Notes: generated by a model not told the origin, from the letters alone. 17,039 bases of DNA from Lachnospiraceae bacterium (GCA_900770535.1 CAAHDV010000146.1:1-17039), one strand, 5' to 3'; shown: positions 7,746 through 15,630, counted from the first letter of the stretch. Made by a program: numbers and translations.

Positions 7746-7751
7746 TTCATA

Positions 7752-7780
7752 ATTATACATCAGTTATGTATATTATGCAA
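7752..7780 (-). promoter_or_regulatory. Promoter of the argC-GNAT-argJBD operon
   Basis: On the minus strand TTGCAT (7775-7780) and TATAAT (7752-7757) are 17 bases apart. The spacer also contains the inverted pair TATACAT/ATGTATA, which extends across the -10 region. Confidence 0.65.
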
Positions 7781-7818
7781 TGTTTTTTTGAAAAATATGC
7801 AATTTACTCTTGCATAAT
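7772..7818. promoter_or_regulatory. Shared operator-like repeats between argC and argG
   Basis: ATTATGCAA (7772-7780) and its exact reverse complement TTGCATAAT (7810-7818) each contain the -35 box of one of the two facing promoters. A third copy of the core, TATGCAA, is at 7796-7802 and forms a perfect 7-7-7 inverted repeat with TTGCATA. Each resembles an ArgR half-site (TGMATAAT). The layout suggests one regulator covering both -35 boxes. The repeats are seen; ArgR as the binder is inferred. Confidence 0.5.
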
Positions 7819-7838
7819 CCAGGAAACTGTTGTATATT
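7810..7838 (+). promoter_or_regulatory. Promoter of argG
   Basis: TTGCAT (7810-7815) and TATATT (7833-7838) are 17 bases apart, about 70 bases upstream of the argG start codon. Confidence 0.65.
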
Positions 7839-7907
7839 TATGAGGTCTTACATGACAACACGAATTTAGAAAATCATTTTTATAGACTACTCAAGGAGGA
7901 TTTTGAG

Positions 7908-9137
7908 ATGAAAGAGAAAGTTGTTCTTGCATATTCCGGAGGTCTGGATACCACCACAATTATCCCGTGGTTAAAGGAGCATTTCGATTACGATGTTGTT
8001 TGCTGCTGCATCGACTGCGGTCAGGGAAATGAGCTGGATGGCTTAGAGGAGAGAGCAAAGCTCTCCGGCGCTTCCAAACTGTACATTGAAGATCTGGTAG
8101 ATGATTTCGCTGAGAACTACATTGTTCCGTGCGTACAGGCAAACGCTACCTATGAGAACAAGTACCTGTTAGGTACCTCCATGGCTCGTCCGGCCATCGC
8201 AAAACGCCTCGTTGAGATCGCAAGAAAAGAAGGCGCGGTTGCCATCTGCCACGGCGCTACCGGTAAAGGCAACGACCAGATCCGTTTCGAGCTGGGCATC
8301 AAGGCACTGGCTCCGGACATCAAGATCATTGCTCCATGGCGTATGACCGATATCTGGACCCTGCAGTCCCGTGAAGATGAGATTGAGTACTGCAAGCAGC
8401 ACGGCATTGACCTTCCGTTCGCAGCCGACAGCAGCTACAGCCGCGACCGTAACTTATGGCACATCAGCCATGAGGGCTTGGAGTTAGAGAATCCGGCAAA
8501 CGAGCCGAACTACGACCACCTTCTGGTATTAAGCAACACCCCGGAGAAAGCACCGGATGAGGGTGAGTACGTTACCATGACCTTCGAGAAAGGTGTTCCG
8601 ACCAGCGTAAACGGCGAAAAGATGAAAGTTGCTGACATCATCCGCAAGTTAAACACCCTGGGCGGCAAACACGGCATCGGTATCGTGGATATCGTAGAGA
8701 ACCGTGTTGTAGGCATGAAGTCCCGCGGCGTTTATGAGACTCCTGGCGGAACCATCCTGATGGAAGCTCACAAGCAGTTAGAGGAGCTGGTTCTTGACCG
8801 CGCTACCATGGAAGTCAAGAAAGAGATGGGCGACAAGCTGGCTCAGGTTGTTTACGAGGGCAAATGGTTCACCCCGCTGTGCGACGCAATCCGCGCATTC
8901 GTAACCTCCACCCAGGAGTATGTAACCGGTGAAGTCAAATTCAAACTGTACAAGGGCAACATCATCAAGGCTGGTACCACTTCTCCGTACTCCTTATACA
9001 GCGAGTCCCTGGCATCCTTCACCACCGGCGACCTTTACGATCACCACGATGCAGACGGCTTCATCACCCTGTTCGGCCTGCCGCTTAAAGTTCGCGCAAT
9101 GAAGATGGCTGAGCTCAAGAAAAACGAAACCAAATAA
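7908..9137 (+). CDS. argG: Argininosuccinate synthase
   Basis: The 409-residue enzyme joins citrulline and aspartate using ATP to form argininosuccinate. The N-terminal PP-loop AYSGGLDTTT (8-17) binds ATP, and the conserved CHGATGKGNDQIRFE and DSSYSRDRNLWH segments follow; length is normal. The ATG at 7908 was chosen because a perfect AAGGAGGA lies 7 bases upstream and the protein then begins at the usual MKEKVVLAYSGG. An in-frame upstream ATG at 7830 lies inside the promoter. It is transcribed divergently from the argC operon, and its terminator lies at 9162-9204. argH, the usual partner, is not adjacent. Confidence 0.97.
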   Translation: MKEKVVLAYSGGLDTTTIIPWLKEHFDYDVVCCCIDCGQGNELDGLEERAKLSGASKLYIEDLVDDFAENYIVPCVQANATYENKYLLGTSMARPAIAKRLVEIARKEGAVAICHGATGKGNDQIRFELGIKALAPDIKIIAPWRMTDIWTLQSREDEIEYCKQHGIDLPFAADSSYSRDRNLWHISHEGLELENPANEPNYDHLLVLSNTPEKAPDEGEYVTMTFEKGVPTSVNGEKMKVADIIRKLNTLGGKHGIGIVDIVENRVVGMKSRGVYETPGGTILMEAHKQLEELVLDRATMEVKKEMGDKLAQVVYEGKWFTPLCDAIRAFVTSTQEYVTGEVKFKLYKGNIIKAGTTSPYSLYSESLASFTTGDLYDHHDADGFITLFGLPLKVRAMKMAELKKNETK

Positions 9138-9161
9138 TTCGTTACAATCACAAATACATCC

Positions 9162-9204
9162 AAACCCGGAAGAAGCCGCTCCTACGGCTTTTTTCGGGTT
9201 TTCG
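9162..9204 (+). terminator. Intrinsic terminator of argG
   Basis: AAACCCG (9162-9168) pairs with CGGGTTT (9195-9201), and an inner AAGCCG pairs with CGGCTT. The hairpin ends in a short T-run and starts 24 bases after the argG stop. Confidence 0.8.
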
Positions 9205-9227
9205 CTGTTTGAAAGGAAGGAACCTCC

Positions 9228-9918
9228 ATGTCAAATTCCATGACCCAGGGCCGACCGGATTCTGAAACGGGATTCCATCACCGAGCTGCTTCAGATGGGA
9301 CTTCCCACCGGATTTCAGTTTTCCATTACCGCCATTGGCAGCATGGTCCTGCAGTCCGCAAACAACGGACTTGGCGGTGATTATGTGGCAGCCTTCACTG
9401 CGGGCGCAAAGTTAAAACAGTTTACCATGTGCCCCTTCGATGCCATTGCCACCGCGGTTTCCGTCTTCTGCAGCCAGAACTACGGAGCCCGGAACTTTGA
9501 CCGGATCCGCAAAGGACTCCGCCAGGGTGTCACAGCCGCTGTGGGCTACGGAATTTTCGCCGGCCTTGTCCTGATCTTTGCCGGACGCCCGCTCTCGCTG
9601 ATCTTTGTGAGCAAAGACGCAGTCGGCGTTCTGGCCGCCTCCACGAAATACCTGCGGTGCATGGGCTATTTTTACTGGTGTCTTGGAATCCTGTATGTCA
9701 CCCGGATGGTGACCCAGGGACTGGGGCATTCCGGCAGAGCTTTCTTCTCCGGTGTCACTGAAATGATCGCCCGCATCGTCGTGAGTGTCGGATTTGTAGG
9801 CACTTTCGGCTACACCGCTATCTGCTTCGCAGACCAGACTGCATGGCTCTCCACCTGCTTCTACATCGCCCCGACCTGTCTGTACTGCCTGCACAAAATT
9901 TCAAAAGAATTTTCATAG
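9228..9918 (+). pseudogene. MATE family efflux transporter remnant (large internal deletion with frameshift)
   Basis: A ribosome binding site (AAGGAAGGAA) precedes ATG 9228-9230, which reads MSNSMTQG, a typical MATE N-terminus. At about 9251 the sequence jumps directly into the middle of the family: LKRDSITELLQMGLPTGFQFSITAIG and onward, read in another frame. That second frame has a stop at 9241-9243, so it cannot be reached from the original start. About 200 residues (membrane segments 1 to about 6) are missing. From 9295 to 9918 the frame is open for 207 codons and includes the normal C-terminal half (GYTAICFADQTAWL). It lies in the shadow of the argG terminator and carries no visible promoter of its own. 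Translation from the internal ATG 9295 is possible but would give half a transporter. Sequencing error could explain a frameshift but not the deletion. Confidence 0.8.
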
Positions 9919-9927
9919 TATCATGCC

Positions 9928-9962
9928 AAAAAGGACCGCCCCATAAGGAGCGGTCCTCTGTT
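9928..9962 (-). terminator. Hairpin terminator between the MATE remnant and garD
   Basis: AGGACCGC (9932-9939) pairs perfectly with GCGGTCCT (9950-9957). On the minus strand the stem is followed by TTTTTGGC. On the plus strand CTGTTTTC follows, so it may work for both convergent transcripts. Confidence 0.75.
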
Positions 9963-9989
9963 TTCTATACGTTTTTCCGACCGGCAGGA

Positions 9990-11507
9990 TCAGGTTATCG
10001 GTGCCGGGTTGAAGATGCACATGTCGTTGTGGAATCCGTACTGATCGCTGTACGGCTGCTTGATTCCGCTTGCCACATCCAGGATCATGTCAAAGATCTG
10101 CTGACCAACATCTGCGATGGTTTTCTCGCCGGTAGCTACATCACCTGCGGAAATATCGATCATGTCGAACCAGTGGTTCTTTAACTCGTTACGGCTGCAG
10201 ACCTTGATAACCGGGCTGATGTCCAGGCCATACGGGGTTCCGCGTCCGGTCATGAATACCTGAAGGCCAATACCGCTGGCAACCTGGCTCGGTCCGCAGA
10301 CGATGTCGCTGGCCGGGGTTGCTGCGTAGATCAGGCCGTGCTTGGTCGGCTTCTGAGCCGGGGAAAGTACTTCCACGATCTGGCTGGTACCGCTCTTTGC
10401 AATACTTCCCATTGCTTTCTCTACGATGTTTGCAAGTCCGCCTGCCTTGTTGCCAGGAGTCGGGTTTGCGTCACGGCCTACGCCGCCCTCTGCAAGGTAC
10501 TTGTCGTACCATTTCATCTCTTCTGCCAGACGGTCACGGGTGTGGGCATCCGGGCAGCGTGCTGCTAGCATGTGAACGCCGTCACGAACCTCGGTAACCT
10601 CACTGAACATAACGGTAGCGCCGCCGCGAACCAGCATATCTGCTGCGTAACCTGCACTCGGGTTAGCGGAGATACCGGAGAATGCGTCACTGCCGCCGCA
10701 CTGCATACCGATCAACAGGTCGCTTAACGGAAGCTCCTCACGGGTTCTCTTGTTCAGTCTCTGCAGTTTCTTCTCTGCCATCTCCATGATTGCGTTCATC
10801 ATGGCATCATGACCAGCGTAGTCCTGAAGGGTCAGAACGTTCTCCGGGGTGATGTCCTCCGGCGGAAGTACGCGGTCATAGGTCAGCTTCTCGCAGCCAA
10901 GGCCTACTACCATGATCTCACCGCCAAAGTTCGGATGACGGATGACATTGGTGATCGCGCGGATCGGGATATATGCTAACGGTGCGTTGATTGCAACGCC
11001 GCAGCCATACGGATGGGTAACTGCTACCACGCCGTCTACATTCGGATACTTCGGAAGCAGCTCTTTCTTGATGCGCTCTACTGCTACCTTTACTACGCCA
11101 GCCGCACACTGAACGGTGGTTACGATTCCCAGAAGGTTTCTGGTGCCTGCCGGACCCTCGGCATTGCGGTAACCCATCCAGGTGGTTCTGGTCGGCATCG
11201 GAAGATCCTCCATCGGAACCAGATTGGTGCCGTACTCCATATCGTCTACAGACGGGCTCTGCGGCAGATCCAGCATATGCTCGTTGATCCAGTCGCCCTT
11301 CTTAATATCGTTGATCGCATAGCCGAGAACAACGCCGTAACGAATGATCTCTCCGCCTGCCGGGATATCACACAGAGCAATCTTGTGAGCCTGCGGGATG
11401 TCCTGATTGGTCACAAGACCTTCCATGACTTCGGTGCCAGCCTTCAGATCCTGAACGGCTACAACAACGTTATCCTGGTCTTTGATCTTGACATACAAAC
11501 GTGCCAT
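9990..11507 (-). CDS. garD: Galactarate dehydratase (GarD type, UxaA/GarD family)
   Basis: The 505-residue protein belongs to the UxaA/GarD dehydratases, which remove water from sugar acids with a divalent metal. An N-terminal SAF-like domain (about 1-85, with LCDIPAGGEIIRYG) is followed by the large catalytic region. Visible there are GYRNAEGPAGTRNLLGI (112-128), HPYGCGVAINAP (165-176), VVGLGCEKL (200-208) and GMQCGGSDAFSG (267-278). The closing FNPAPIT and the whole middle resemble E. coli GarD (523 residues) more than altronate dehydratase UxaA, so galactarate is the more likely substrate. Altronate is the alternative. The ATG at 11505-11507 has AAGGAGG just upstream; a longer in-frame start at 11582 would add an unconserved basic stretch and lies within the promoter. 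The gene stands alone, with no transporter or aldolase beside it. Confidence 0.85.
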   Translation of the reverse strand: MARLYVKIKDQDNVVVAVQDLKAGTEVMEGLVTNQDIPQAHKIALCDIPAGGEIIRYGVVLGYAINDIKKGDWINEHMLDLPQSPSVDDMEYGTNLVPMEDLPMPTRTTWMGYRNAEGPAGTRNLLGIVTTVQCAAGVVKVAVERIKKELLPKYPNVDGVVAVTHPYGCGVAINAPLAYIPIRAITNVIRHPNFGGEIMVVGLGCEKLTYDRVLPPEDITPENVLTLQDYAGHDAMMNAIMEMAEKKLQRLNKRTREELPLSDLLIGMQCGGSDAFSGISANPSAGYAADMLVRGGATVMFSEVTEVRDGVHMLAARCPDAHTRDRLAEEMKWYDKYLAEGGVGRDANPTPGNKAGGLANIVEKAMGSIAKSGTSQIVEVLSPAQKPTKHGLIYAATPASDIVCGPSQVASGIGLQVFMTGRGTPYGLDISPVIKVCSRNELKNHWFDMIDISAGDVATGEKTIADVGQQIFDMILDVASGIKQPYSDQYGFHNDMCIFNPAPIT

Positions 11508-11530
11508 ACATTTCCTCCTTCTTCGTCTCA

Positions 11531-11558
11531 CACTGCGGTTTCGCACGAACCTGCAGTG
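11531..11558 (-). promoter_or_regulatory. Hairpin in the garD 5' leader
   Basis: CACTGC (11531-11536) pairs with GCAGTG (11553-11558), with further pairing inside (TTCG with CGAA). It lies between the garD promoter and its ribosome binding site and could be an operator or an mRNA element. Confidence 0.4.
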
Positions 11559-11582
11559 CTTTAACTCCTTGTTGATAATCAT

Positions 11583-11611
11583 ATTATAATGTAGGAAATG
11601 CCATAAGTAAA
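11583..11611 (-). promoter_or_regulatory. Probable promoter of garD
   Basis: On the minus strand TTTACT (11606-11611) and TATAAT (11583-11588) are 17 bases apart, about 75 bases upstream of the garD start. Confidence 0.6.
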
Positions 11612-11649
11612 ATTAATTCTTTTTTTTGAAAACTTATTTTTTGTAAGTC

Positions 11650-12168
11650 TTATTCGTACAGGTTTAATACGATCTTTGTGGATACATCCTTTGCGGTTCC
11701 AGTGCGCTTATCCACCTCAAAGGTCTTCAAGGTCGTTCCGACTTCGTCCGGGCGGCTCTCTTCCTGAACCACTACAGTATACTTGTACTGGTTTTTGCTG
11801 TCGACCCGGTAATGCAGCACAATATCCTCAGAAATTTCCCGGTTGAACCATCCGGCGCGGTTCACCGCGTTCTCTACCAGATGGCAGACGGAAGTCTCAT
11901 CCAGAGACGGATGGCTGTTCCAGACACCGGTCTCCCCGTCCAGGTAATACCAGACACCGTCAATCTTCTGCCAGCCGGAGGCCAGACTTCCGTCATCCTC
12001 CGCATAAGTCCAGTCTCCATTCTCTGCCTGCTGCCACTCAGCCGCGTAAGATTTCATCTCCGTCTCGGTGCCAACTGCGAAGACTGCTGCGCTTCCAGCG
12101 GCCAGCAAAAACGCGCCCGCCAGAATGCCTTTCATGGTTTTCTTTATTTCTCCCTGTTTTAATTTCAT
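11650..12168 (-). CDS. Small secreted protein with a cell-wall-binding repeat
   Basis: A 172-residue protein with a basic N-terminus (MKLKQGEIKKTMK), a hydrophobic stretch GILAGAFLLAAGSAAVFAVG (14-33) and a possible signal peptidase site near SYA/AEW (40-45). Residues 51-83 match the choline-/cell-wall-binding repeat (GWQKIDGVWYYLDGETG preceded by GDWTYAEDDG). The remaining 90 residues form a domain I do not recognise, with FEVDKRTGTAKDV near the end. The protein is probably exported and bound to the envelope; its function is unknown. The ATG at 12166-12168 was chosen because GAGGG lies 8 bases upstream, while the earlier in-frame ATG at 12190-12192 lacks a ribosome binding site. It follows the PTS operon but is separated from it by a hairpin. 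Confidence 0.7.
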   Translation of the reverse strand: MKLKQGEIKKTMKGILAGAFLLAAGSAAVFAVGTETEMKSYAAEWQQAENGDWTYAEDDGSLASGWQKIDGVWYYLDGETGVWNSHPSLDETSVCHLVENAVNRAGWFNREISEDIVLHYRVDSKNQYKYTVVVQEESRPDEVGTTLKTFEVDKRTGTAKDVSTKIVLNLYE

Positions 12169-12275
12169 AGGTTTCGCCCTCTTCTTTCTCATTCAACTGT
12201 GCTACATCTTACCAGAAGAATATGACCGTTCTGTGAAAGAAAGTTAAACTTTTTCATTTTCTTTCCCCAAATATA

Positions 12276-12312
12276 CGAAAGGGCCTTCCCCATAAAGAGG
12301 AAAGCCCTTTCG
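12276..12312 (-). terminator. Hairpin terminator of the PTS operon
   Basis: CGAAAGGGC (12276-12284) pairs perfectly with GCCCTTTCG (12304-12312), and after one mismatch TTCC pairs with GGAA. On the minus strand TATATTTGG follows, a modest U-rich tail, so some read-through into the secreted-protein gene is possible. Confidence 0.7.
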
Positions 12313-12345
12313 CATGTCTATTGTATGAAACCAGGGAGATCTTTG

Positions 12346-13803
12346 TTATTTGCAGAGTTTCTTGAATTCATCTGCCACAAACTGTACCTGGGTTCCGATG
12401 ATGACCTGAACGGAGGTCTTGCTCGGACGCATCACGCCAGCCACACCGGCGGACTTGATGACTTTTTCGTTAACCTTGGTGTAATCTTTTACCTCAAGGC
12501 GAAGTCTGGTAATGCAGTTATCGATGGAAGCCACATTCTCCGGACCGCCAACACCTTCCAGAACAATCTTCGCTACTTCGGTGAAGTTGTTGTTGGACAG
12601 GGCTACCTTAGTCTCGTCTGCATCGTCATCCTCACGTCCCGGAGTCTTCAGATCAAACTTAGTGATAACAATGCGGAATACAACATAATACAGAACGCCG
12701 ACTGCCAGGCCAACCGGAATCAGCAGCCATGGATTCTCTGCCAGCGGAGTGAAGGAGCTGAGTACCATATCAACTGCACCGCCGGAGAAGGAGAAGCCTG
12801 CGCGGATCGGAAGCGCCACGGTAATGCCTGCGGTAATACCTGCTAACAGAGCGTGTACTACATAAAGGCCAGGAGCCAGGAACATGAAGGAGAACTCGAT
12901 TGGCTCGGTAACACCGGTAAAGAAGGAACAGAATGCTGCGGATGCAAGCAGTCCGTAAACCATTTTCTTTTTGCCCGGCTTTGCGGTCTGGTACATAGCG
13001 ATACATGCTGCCGGAAGACCAAACATCATGAACGGGAAGAATCCGGTCATGTACATACCAGTCTGTCCGTAAACACCAGTGTTGCCCCAGAAATTGCTTA
13101 AGTCATTGATTCCAGCTACGTCAAACCAGAATACAGAGTTCAGTGCATGATGCAGGCCGAACGGAATAAGCAGACGGTTGAAGAACGCGTAAATACCTGC
13201 GCCCAGAGCGCCCATGCCGATAAAAGCCTCGCCCATGGTAACCAGTGCGCCGTATACTAACGGCCATACAAAGAACAGGATCAGTGCCGCAATAATGGAA
13301 TACAGTGCGGTAAAGATTGCAACCGCGCGTTTGCCGCTGAAGAATGCCAGTGCATCCGGAAGCTTCACGCTCTTATACTTGTTGTAACAGGTAGCGCCGA
13401 TCAGACCAGATACGATACCCACGAACTGGTTCACGATCTTGCCAAACGCCGGAGCTGCCTCGTGACCGGTGATACCGGCTACGGAACCACTGCTTAATAG
13501 TGTGGTGATCATGTACATGGAAACCAGGCCTGCAAGACCTGCTGTACCATCTGCGTCATCTGCCATACCGACTGCCACGCCAATTGCGAACAGCCAGGAC
13601 ATATTGTCGATCAGCGCGCCTCCTGCCTTGATCAGGAACAGGCCGATAGAATAGGCCATGCCTCCTGCAGTGAAGCCCTGAACCTCACCTGCCATTGCCG
13701 CAGGTGCCAGAATGTATCCGATTCCCATCAGGATACCGCATACCGGAAGACATGCTACCGGAAGCATCAAAGCTTTGCCCAGTCTCTGGAAAAACTTCAT
13801 CAT
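12346..13803 (-). CDS. nagE: PTS EIICB component, GlcNAc/glucose family (NagE-like)
   Basis: The 485-residue membrane protein imports and phosphorylates a sugar. The EIIC domain (about 1-375) has some ten membrane helices and the family signatures FGLHHALNSVFWFDVAGIND and GFFPFMMFGLPAACIAMY. A linker containing LKTPGRED follows, then an EIIB domain with the phosphorylated cysteine in DNCITRLRLEV (Cys430). EIIC and linker resemble E. coli NagE, which favours N-acetylglucosamine, but glucose cannot be excluded. The EIIA domain fused in E. coli NagE is absent here and encoded separately at 14214-14702. The gene starts ATG ATG at 13803, with AAAGGGG upstream. It is the last gene of the PTS operon, 97 bases after the HPr-like gene; that gap contains a perfect TGCAAAT/ATTTGCA hairpin (13873-13890). 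Confidence 0.9.
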   Translation of the reverse strand: MMKFFQRLGKALMLPVACLPVCGILMGIGYILAPAAMAGEVQGFTAGGMAYSIGLFLIKAGGALIDNMSWLFAIGVAVGMADDADGTAGLAGLVSMYMITTLLSSGSVAGITGHEAAPAFGKIVNQFVGIVSGLIGATCYNKYKSVKLPDALAFFSGKRAVAIFTALYSIIAALILFFVWPLVYGALVTMGEAFIGMGALGAGIYAFFNRLLIPFGLHHALNSVFWFDVAGINDLSNFWGNTGVYGQTGMYMTGFFPFMMFGLPAACIAMYQTAKPGKKKMVYGLLASAAFCSFFTGVTEPIEFSFMFLAPGLYVVHALLAGITAGITVALPIRAGFSFSGGAVDMVLSSFTPLAENPWLLIPVGLAVGVLYYVVFRIVITKFDLKTPGREDDDADETKVALSNNNFTEVAKIVLEGVGGPENVASIDNCITRLRLEVKDYTKVNEKVIKSAGVAGVMRPSKTSVQVIIGTQVQFVADEFKKLCK

Positions 13804-13900
13804 AATATAAAACCCCTTTCTTTTTTCGCCTTTCGGCTTTTTCTTTTTGTATTTGAACCACTCCCCAATGGTTGCAAATCATAATTTGCATGGCAGCAAA

Positions 13901-14152
13901 TTACCTGCTCAGGATCTGAGCAATCGTATTTACTGCCGTCTCCTCTTCTTTTCCTTCCGCGTATATTTCAATGCTGCTGCCAGACGGTACTTCCAGCGCC
14001 ATCAACTCCAGAACACGATCTGCCTTTGCCTTTTTCTCCCCGTAAGACAGCGACAGATCTGCGTCCAGCCTAGCTGCTGCCGCAACAACGCGCGCGCAGT
14101 TCCGAACATGGAGTCCTCCCGGATCTGCCACCTGTACCGTTACGCACCTCAC
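13901..14152 (-). CDS. HPr-like phosphocarrier protein with Arg46 in place of Ser46
   Basis: An 83-residue HPr family protein. The active-site segment PGGLHVRNCARVV puts His at residue 15 and Arg at 17, exactly as in HPr, so transfer of phosphate from Enzyme I to EIIA should work. The Pro18 of the classic GLHARPA motif is Asn. At the regulatory site (KADRVLELMAL, 43-53) residue 46 is Arg instead of Ser, so HPr kinase/phosphorylase cannot phosphorylate it. This suggests a dedicated phosphocarrier outside CcpA-type catabolite repression. The start is GTG at 14150-14152, supported by GGAGG 10 bases upstream and an in-frame stop just before it. It lies between the EIIA and EIICB genes, 61 bases after EIIA. 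Family and residues are clear; regulatory insulation is inferred. Confidence 0.88.
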   Translation of the reverse strand: MRCVTVQVADPGGLHVRNCARVVAAAARLDADLSLSYGEKKAKADRVLELMALEVPSGSSIEIYAEGKEEETAVNTIAQILSR

Positions 14153-14213
14153 ACCGCATCAGCCTCCATTCCTTTTACCGCAATTTCCCGCGAAAGATCC
14201 TGTTTTCTTTTTA

Positions 14214-14702
14214 TTATAAAGAAATCACCGGTTCTCCTGCCTTTACCGTAATTCCGGTATGGCAGTCCATATCCGGAAAATCGGGCGTGTTGCAGATGAT
14301 GACAGGAGTAATGACATCGTACCCCGCTGCGCGGATCTGCTCTAAATCTGCCGTGATCAGAAGATCCCCCGCCTGAACCCGGTCGCCCTGTTTCACATGG
14401 GCTGTGAAGTGCTGTCCTTTTAACTGCACTGTATCCAGGCCGATATGGACAATAATCTCTGCCCCGTTGTCTCCCTTGATGCTGACTGCATGTCCGGTAT
14501 CAAATAAAACCACAACCTCTCCGGAAATCGGTGCCCGGAACTCCCCTTCGGACGGCTTCACAGCCACACCCTTTCCCAGGATTTCCTGGGCAAACGCCGG
14601 GTCGTTCACTTCACTTAACGGAACTACCTGGCCGGATACCGGCGATAACACCTCCACCGCTTCCTTTTTTCCTCCAAACATTTTTTTCAGTGCCTGAAAC
14701 AT
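14214..14702 (-). CDS. PTS EIIA component, glucose family (Crr-like)
   Basis: A 162-residue soluble EIIA-Glc family protein that passes phosphate from HPr to EIIB. LSPVSGQVVPLSEV (19-32) is the typical beginning. His71 lies in FDTGHAVSI, and His86 in VHIGLDTV is the phosphorylated residue. The C-terminal VKAGEPVISL is also typical. The ATG at 14700-14702 was chosen because AGGGGAAG lies upstream and the protein then has the usual length; longer in-frame starts add a basic, unconserved stretch. It sits between the antiterminator gene and the HPr-like gene and is the likely partner of the NagE-like EIICB, which lacks EIIA. Confidence 0.93.
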   Translation of the reverse strand: MFQALKKMFGGKKEAVEVLSPVSGQVVPLSEVNDPAFAQEILGKGVAVKPSEGEFRAPISGEVVVLFDTGHAVSIKGDNGAEIIVHIGLDTVQLKGQHFTAHVKQGDRVQAGDLLITADLEQIRAAGYDVITPVIICNTPDFPDMDCHTGITVKAGEPVISL

Positions 14703-14781
14703 AGCTCTTCCCCTTTCTGTATGCTGCCTGGCCGGCCTGTTCACGCCAGCCGTGTACCACACGCCTTCTGCGCAGGCTTTT

Positions 14782-15630
14782 CTATTGCGCCTGCGGGCTG
14801 AAGTTTCTGACCCTCCGGATATGAACAGACAGATACGATACTTCTTCCTCCGACACTTCATGGCCGTAGGTCTGCCAGATGAACTCCTTTACCTTCCTGC
14901 TGCAGGCGTATTCCTCTGGATACATCTGCCGGATCATGGCGTGAAACTCTTCCAGCCCGGCTCCGTCATCCAGCGACTCCCCGCTGTAGATCCGGTGCGC
15001 CAGAAAACGCAGATGTGTGATCATGCGCTCATAGCTTGTAGAGGTTTCATCCAGCTCTATATGAAAATATTCTCCCACTAATTTAAGGACATCCTGAATG
15101 ATCTTTGTCATATCGATGGTGTCGCGCATGCGGGTGTTGTACTCCGCATTGACAATATGAAGGGCAATGGATGCCGCTTCATCGGCCGGAAAGGCAATGC
15201 CCAGCCTGCGCTCGATCAGATCCAGCGCGAAGGTGCCGATGAGGTATTCTTCCCGGTAAAAGGTACGCACCTCCCGCAACAGCGGATTGCCAAACAGCAT
15301 TTTTTTCTGATACCGCTCGATCGCGAAATTGATATGATCTGTCAGCGTAAGATAAATGTTATGATTCAGTTTTTTATTCATAACACCCTTGGCATACTGG
15401 ATCACCTCTGCGGATATCTGCAGCCGCTCCGGCGGAAGCTTCTGGACCAGGTTTTTGAACTGATCCATCACCCCCGGATTGTCCAGCCGGAACACCTTTT
15501 CGATCAGCTCCTCCGGAATATCCATGCCGGCCCGGAGCTGGAAGCCAATGCCCTTTCCCATAACGACCACTTCCCGGCCGTCTTCCAGGGCACTGACCAC
15601 ATTGTTGTTAATCACTTTTTCAATTTTCAT
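14782..15630 (-). CDS. BglG/LicT family transcriptional antiterminator
   Basis: A 282-residue RNA-binding antiterminator. The N-terminal co-antiterminator domain (about 1-55, MKIEKVINNNVVSALEDG) binds a RAT hairpin in nascent mRNA. Two PRD domains follow (about 65-170 and 172-282). All four regulatory histidines are present: His99 (TDHINFA), His158 (ALHIVNAE), His206 (THLRFLAHR) and His270 (SVHIRRV). PTS proteins phosphorylate these to switch the protein off or on. The ATG at 15628-15630 follows GGTGGGGAC and gives the normal length; an upstream in-frame start at 15741 lies inside the terminator. It is the first gene of the PTS operon and its own leader carries the RAT, so it should autoregulate. 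Confidence 0.95.
   Translation of the reverse strand: MKIEKVINNNVVSALEDGREVVVMGKGIGFQLRAGMDIPEELIEKVFRLDNPGVMDQFKNLVQKLPPERLQISAEVIQYAKGVMNKKLNHNIYLTLTDHINFAIERYQKKMLFGNPLLREVRTFYREEYLIGTFALDLIERRLGIAFPADEAASIALHIVNAEYNTRMRDTIDMTKIIQDVLKLVGEYFHIELDETSTSYERMITHLRFLAHRIYSGESLDDGAGLEEFHAMIRQMYPEEYACSRKVKEFIWQTYGHEVSEEEVSYLSVHIRRVRNFSPQAQ

Noticed and set aside
7589..7750. An open frame of 53 codons on the minus strand across the argC leader (possible leader peptide)
   Set aside because: Its ATG (7748-7750) lies at or before the predicted transcription start and has no ribosome binding site; the frame has only a few scattered Arg codons, with no run of them. The RNA folding explains the region better.
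13823..13845. GCC-TTTC-GGC with a T-run as a plus-strand terminator
   Set aside because: The stem is only three base pairs and there is no plus-strand gene upstream to terminate.
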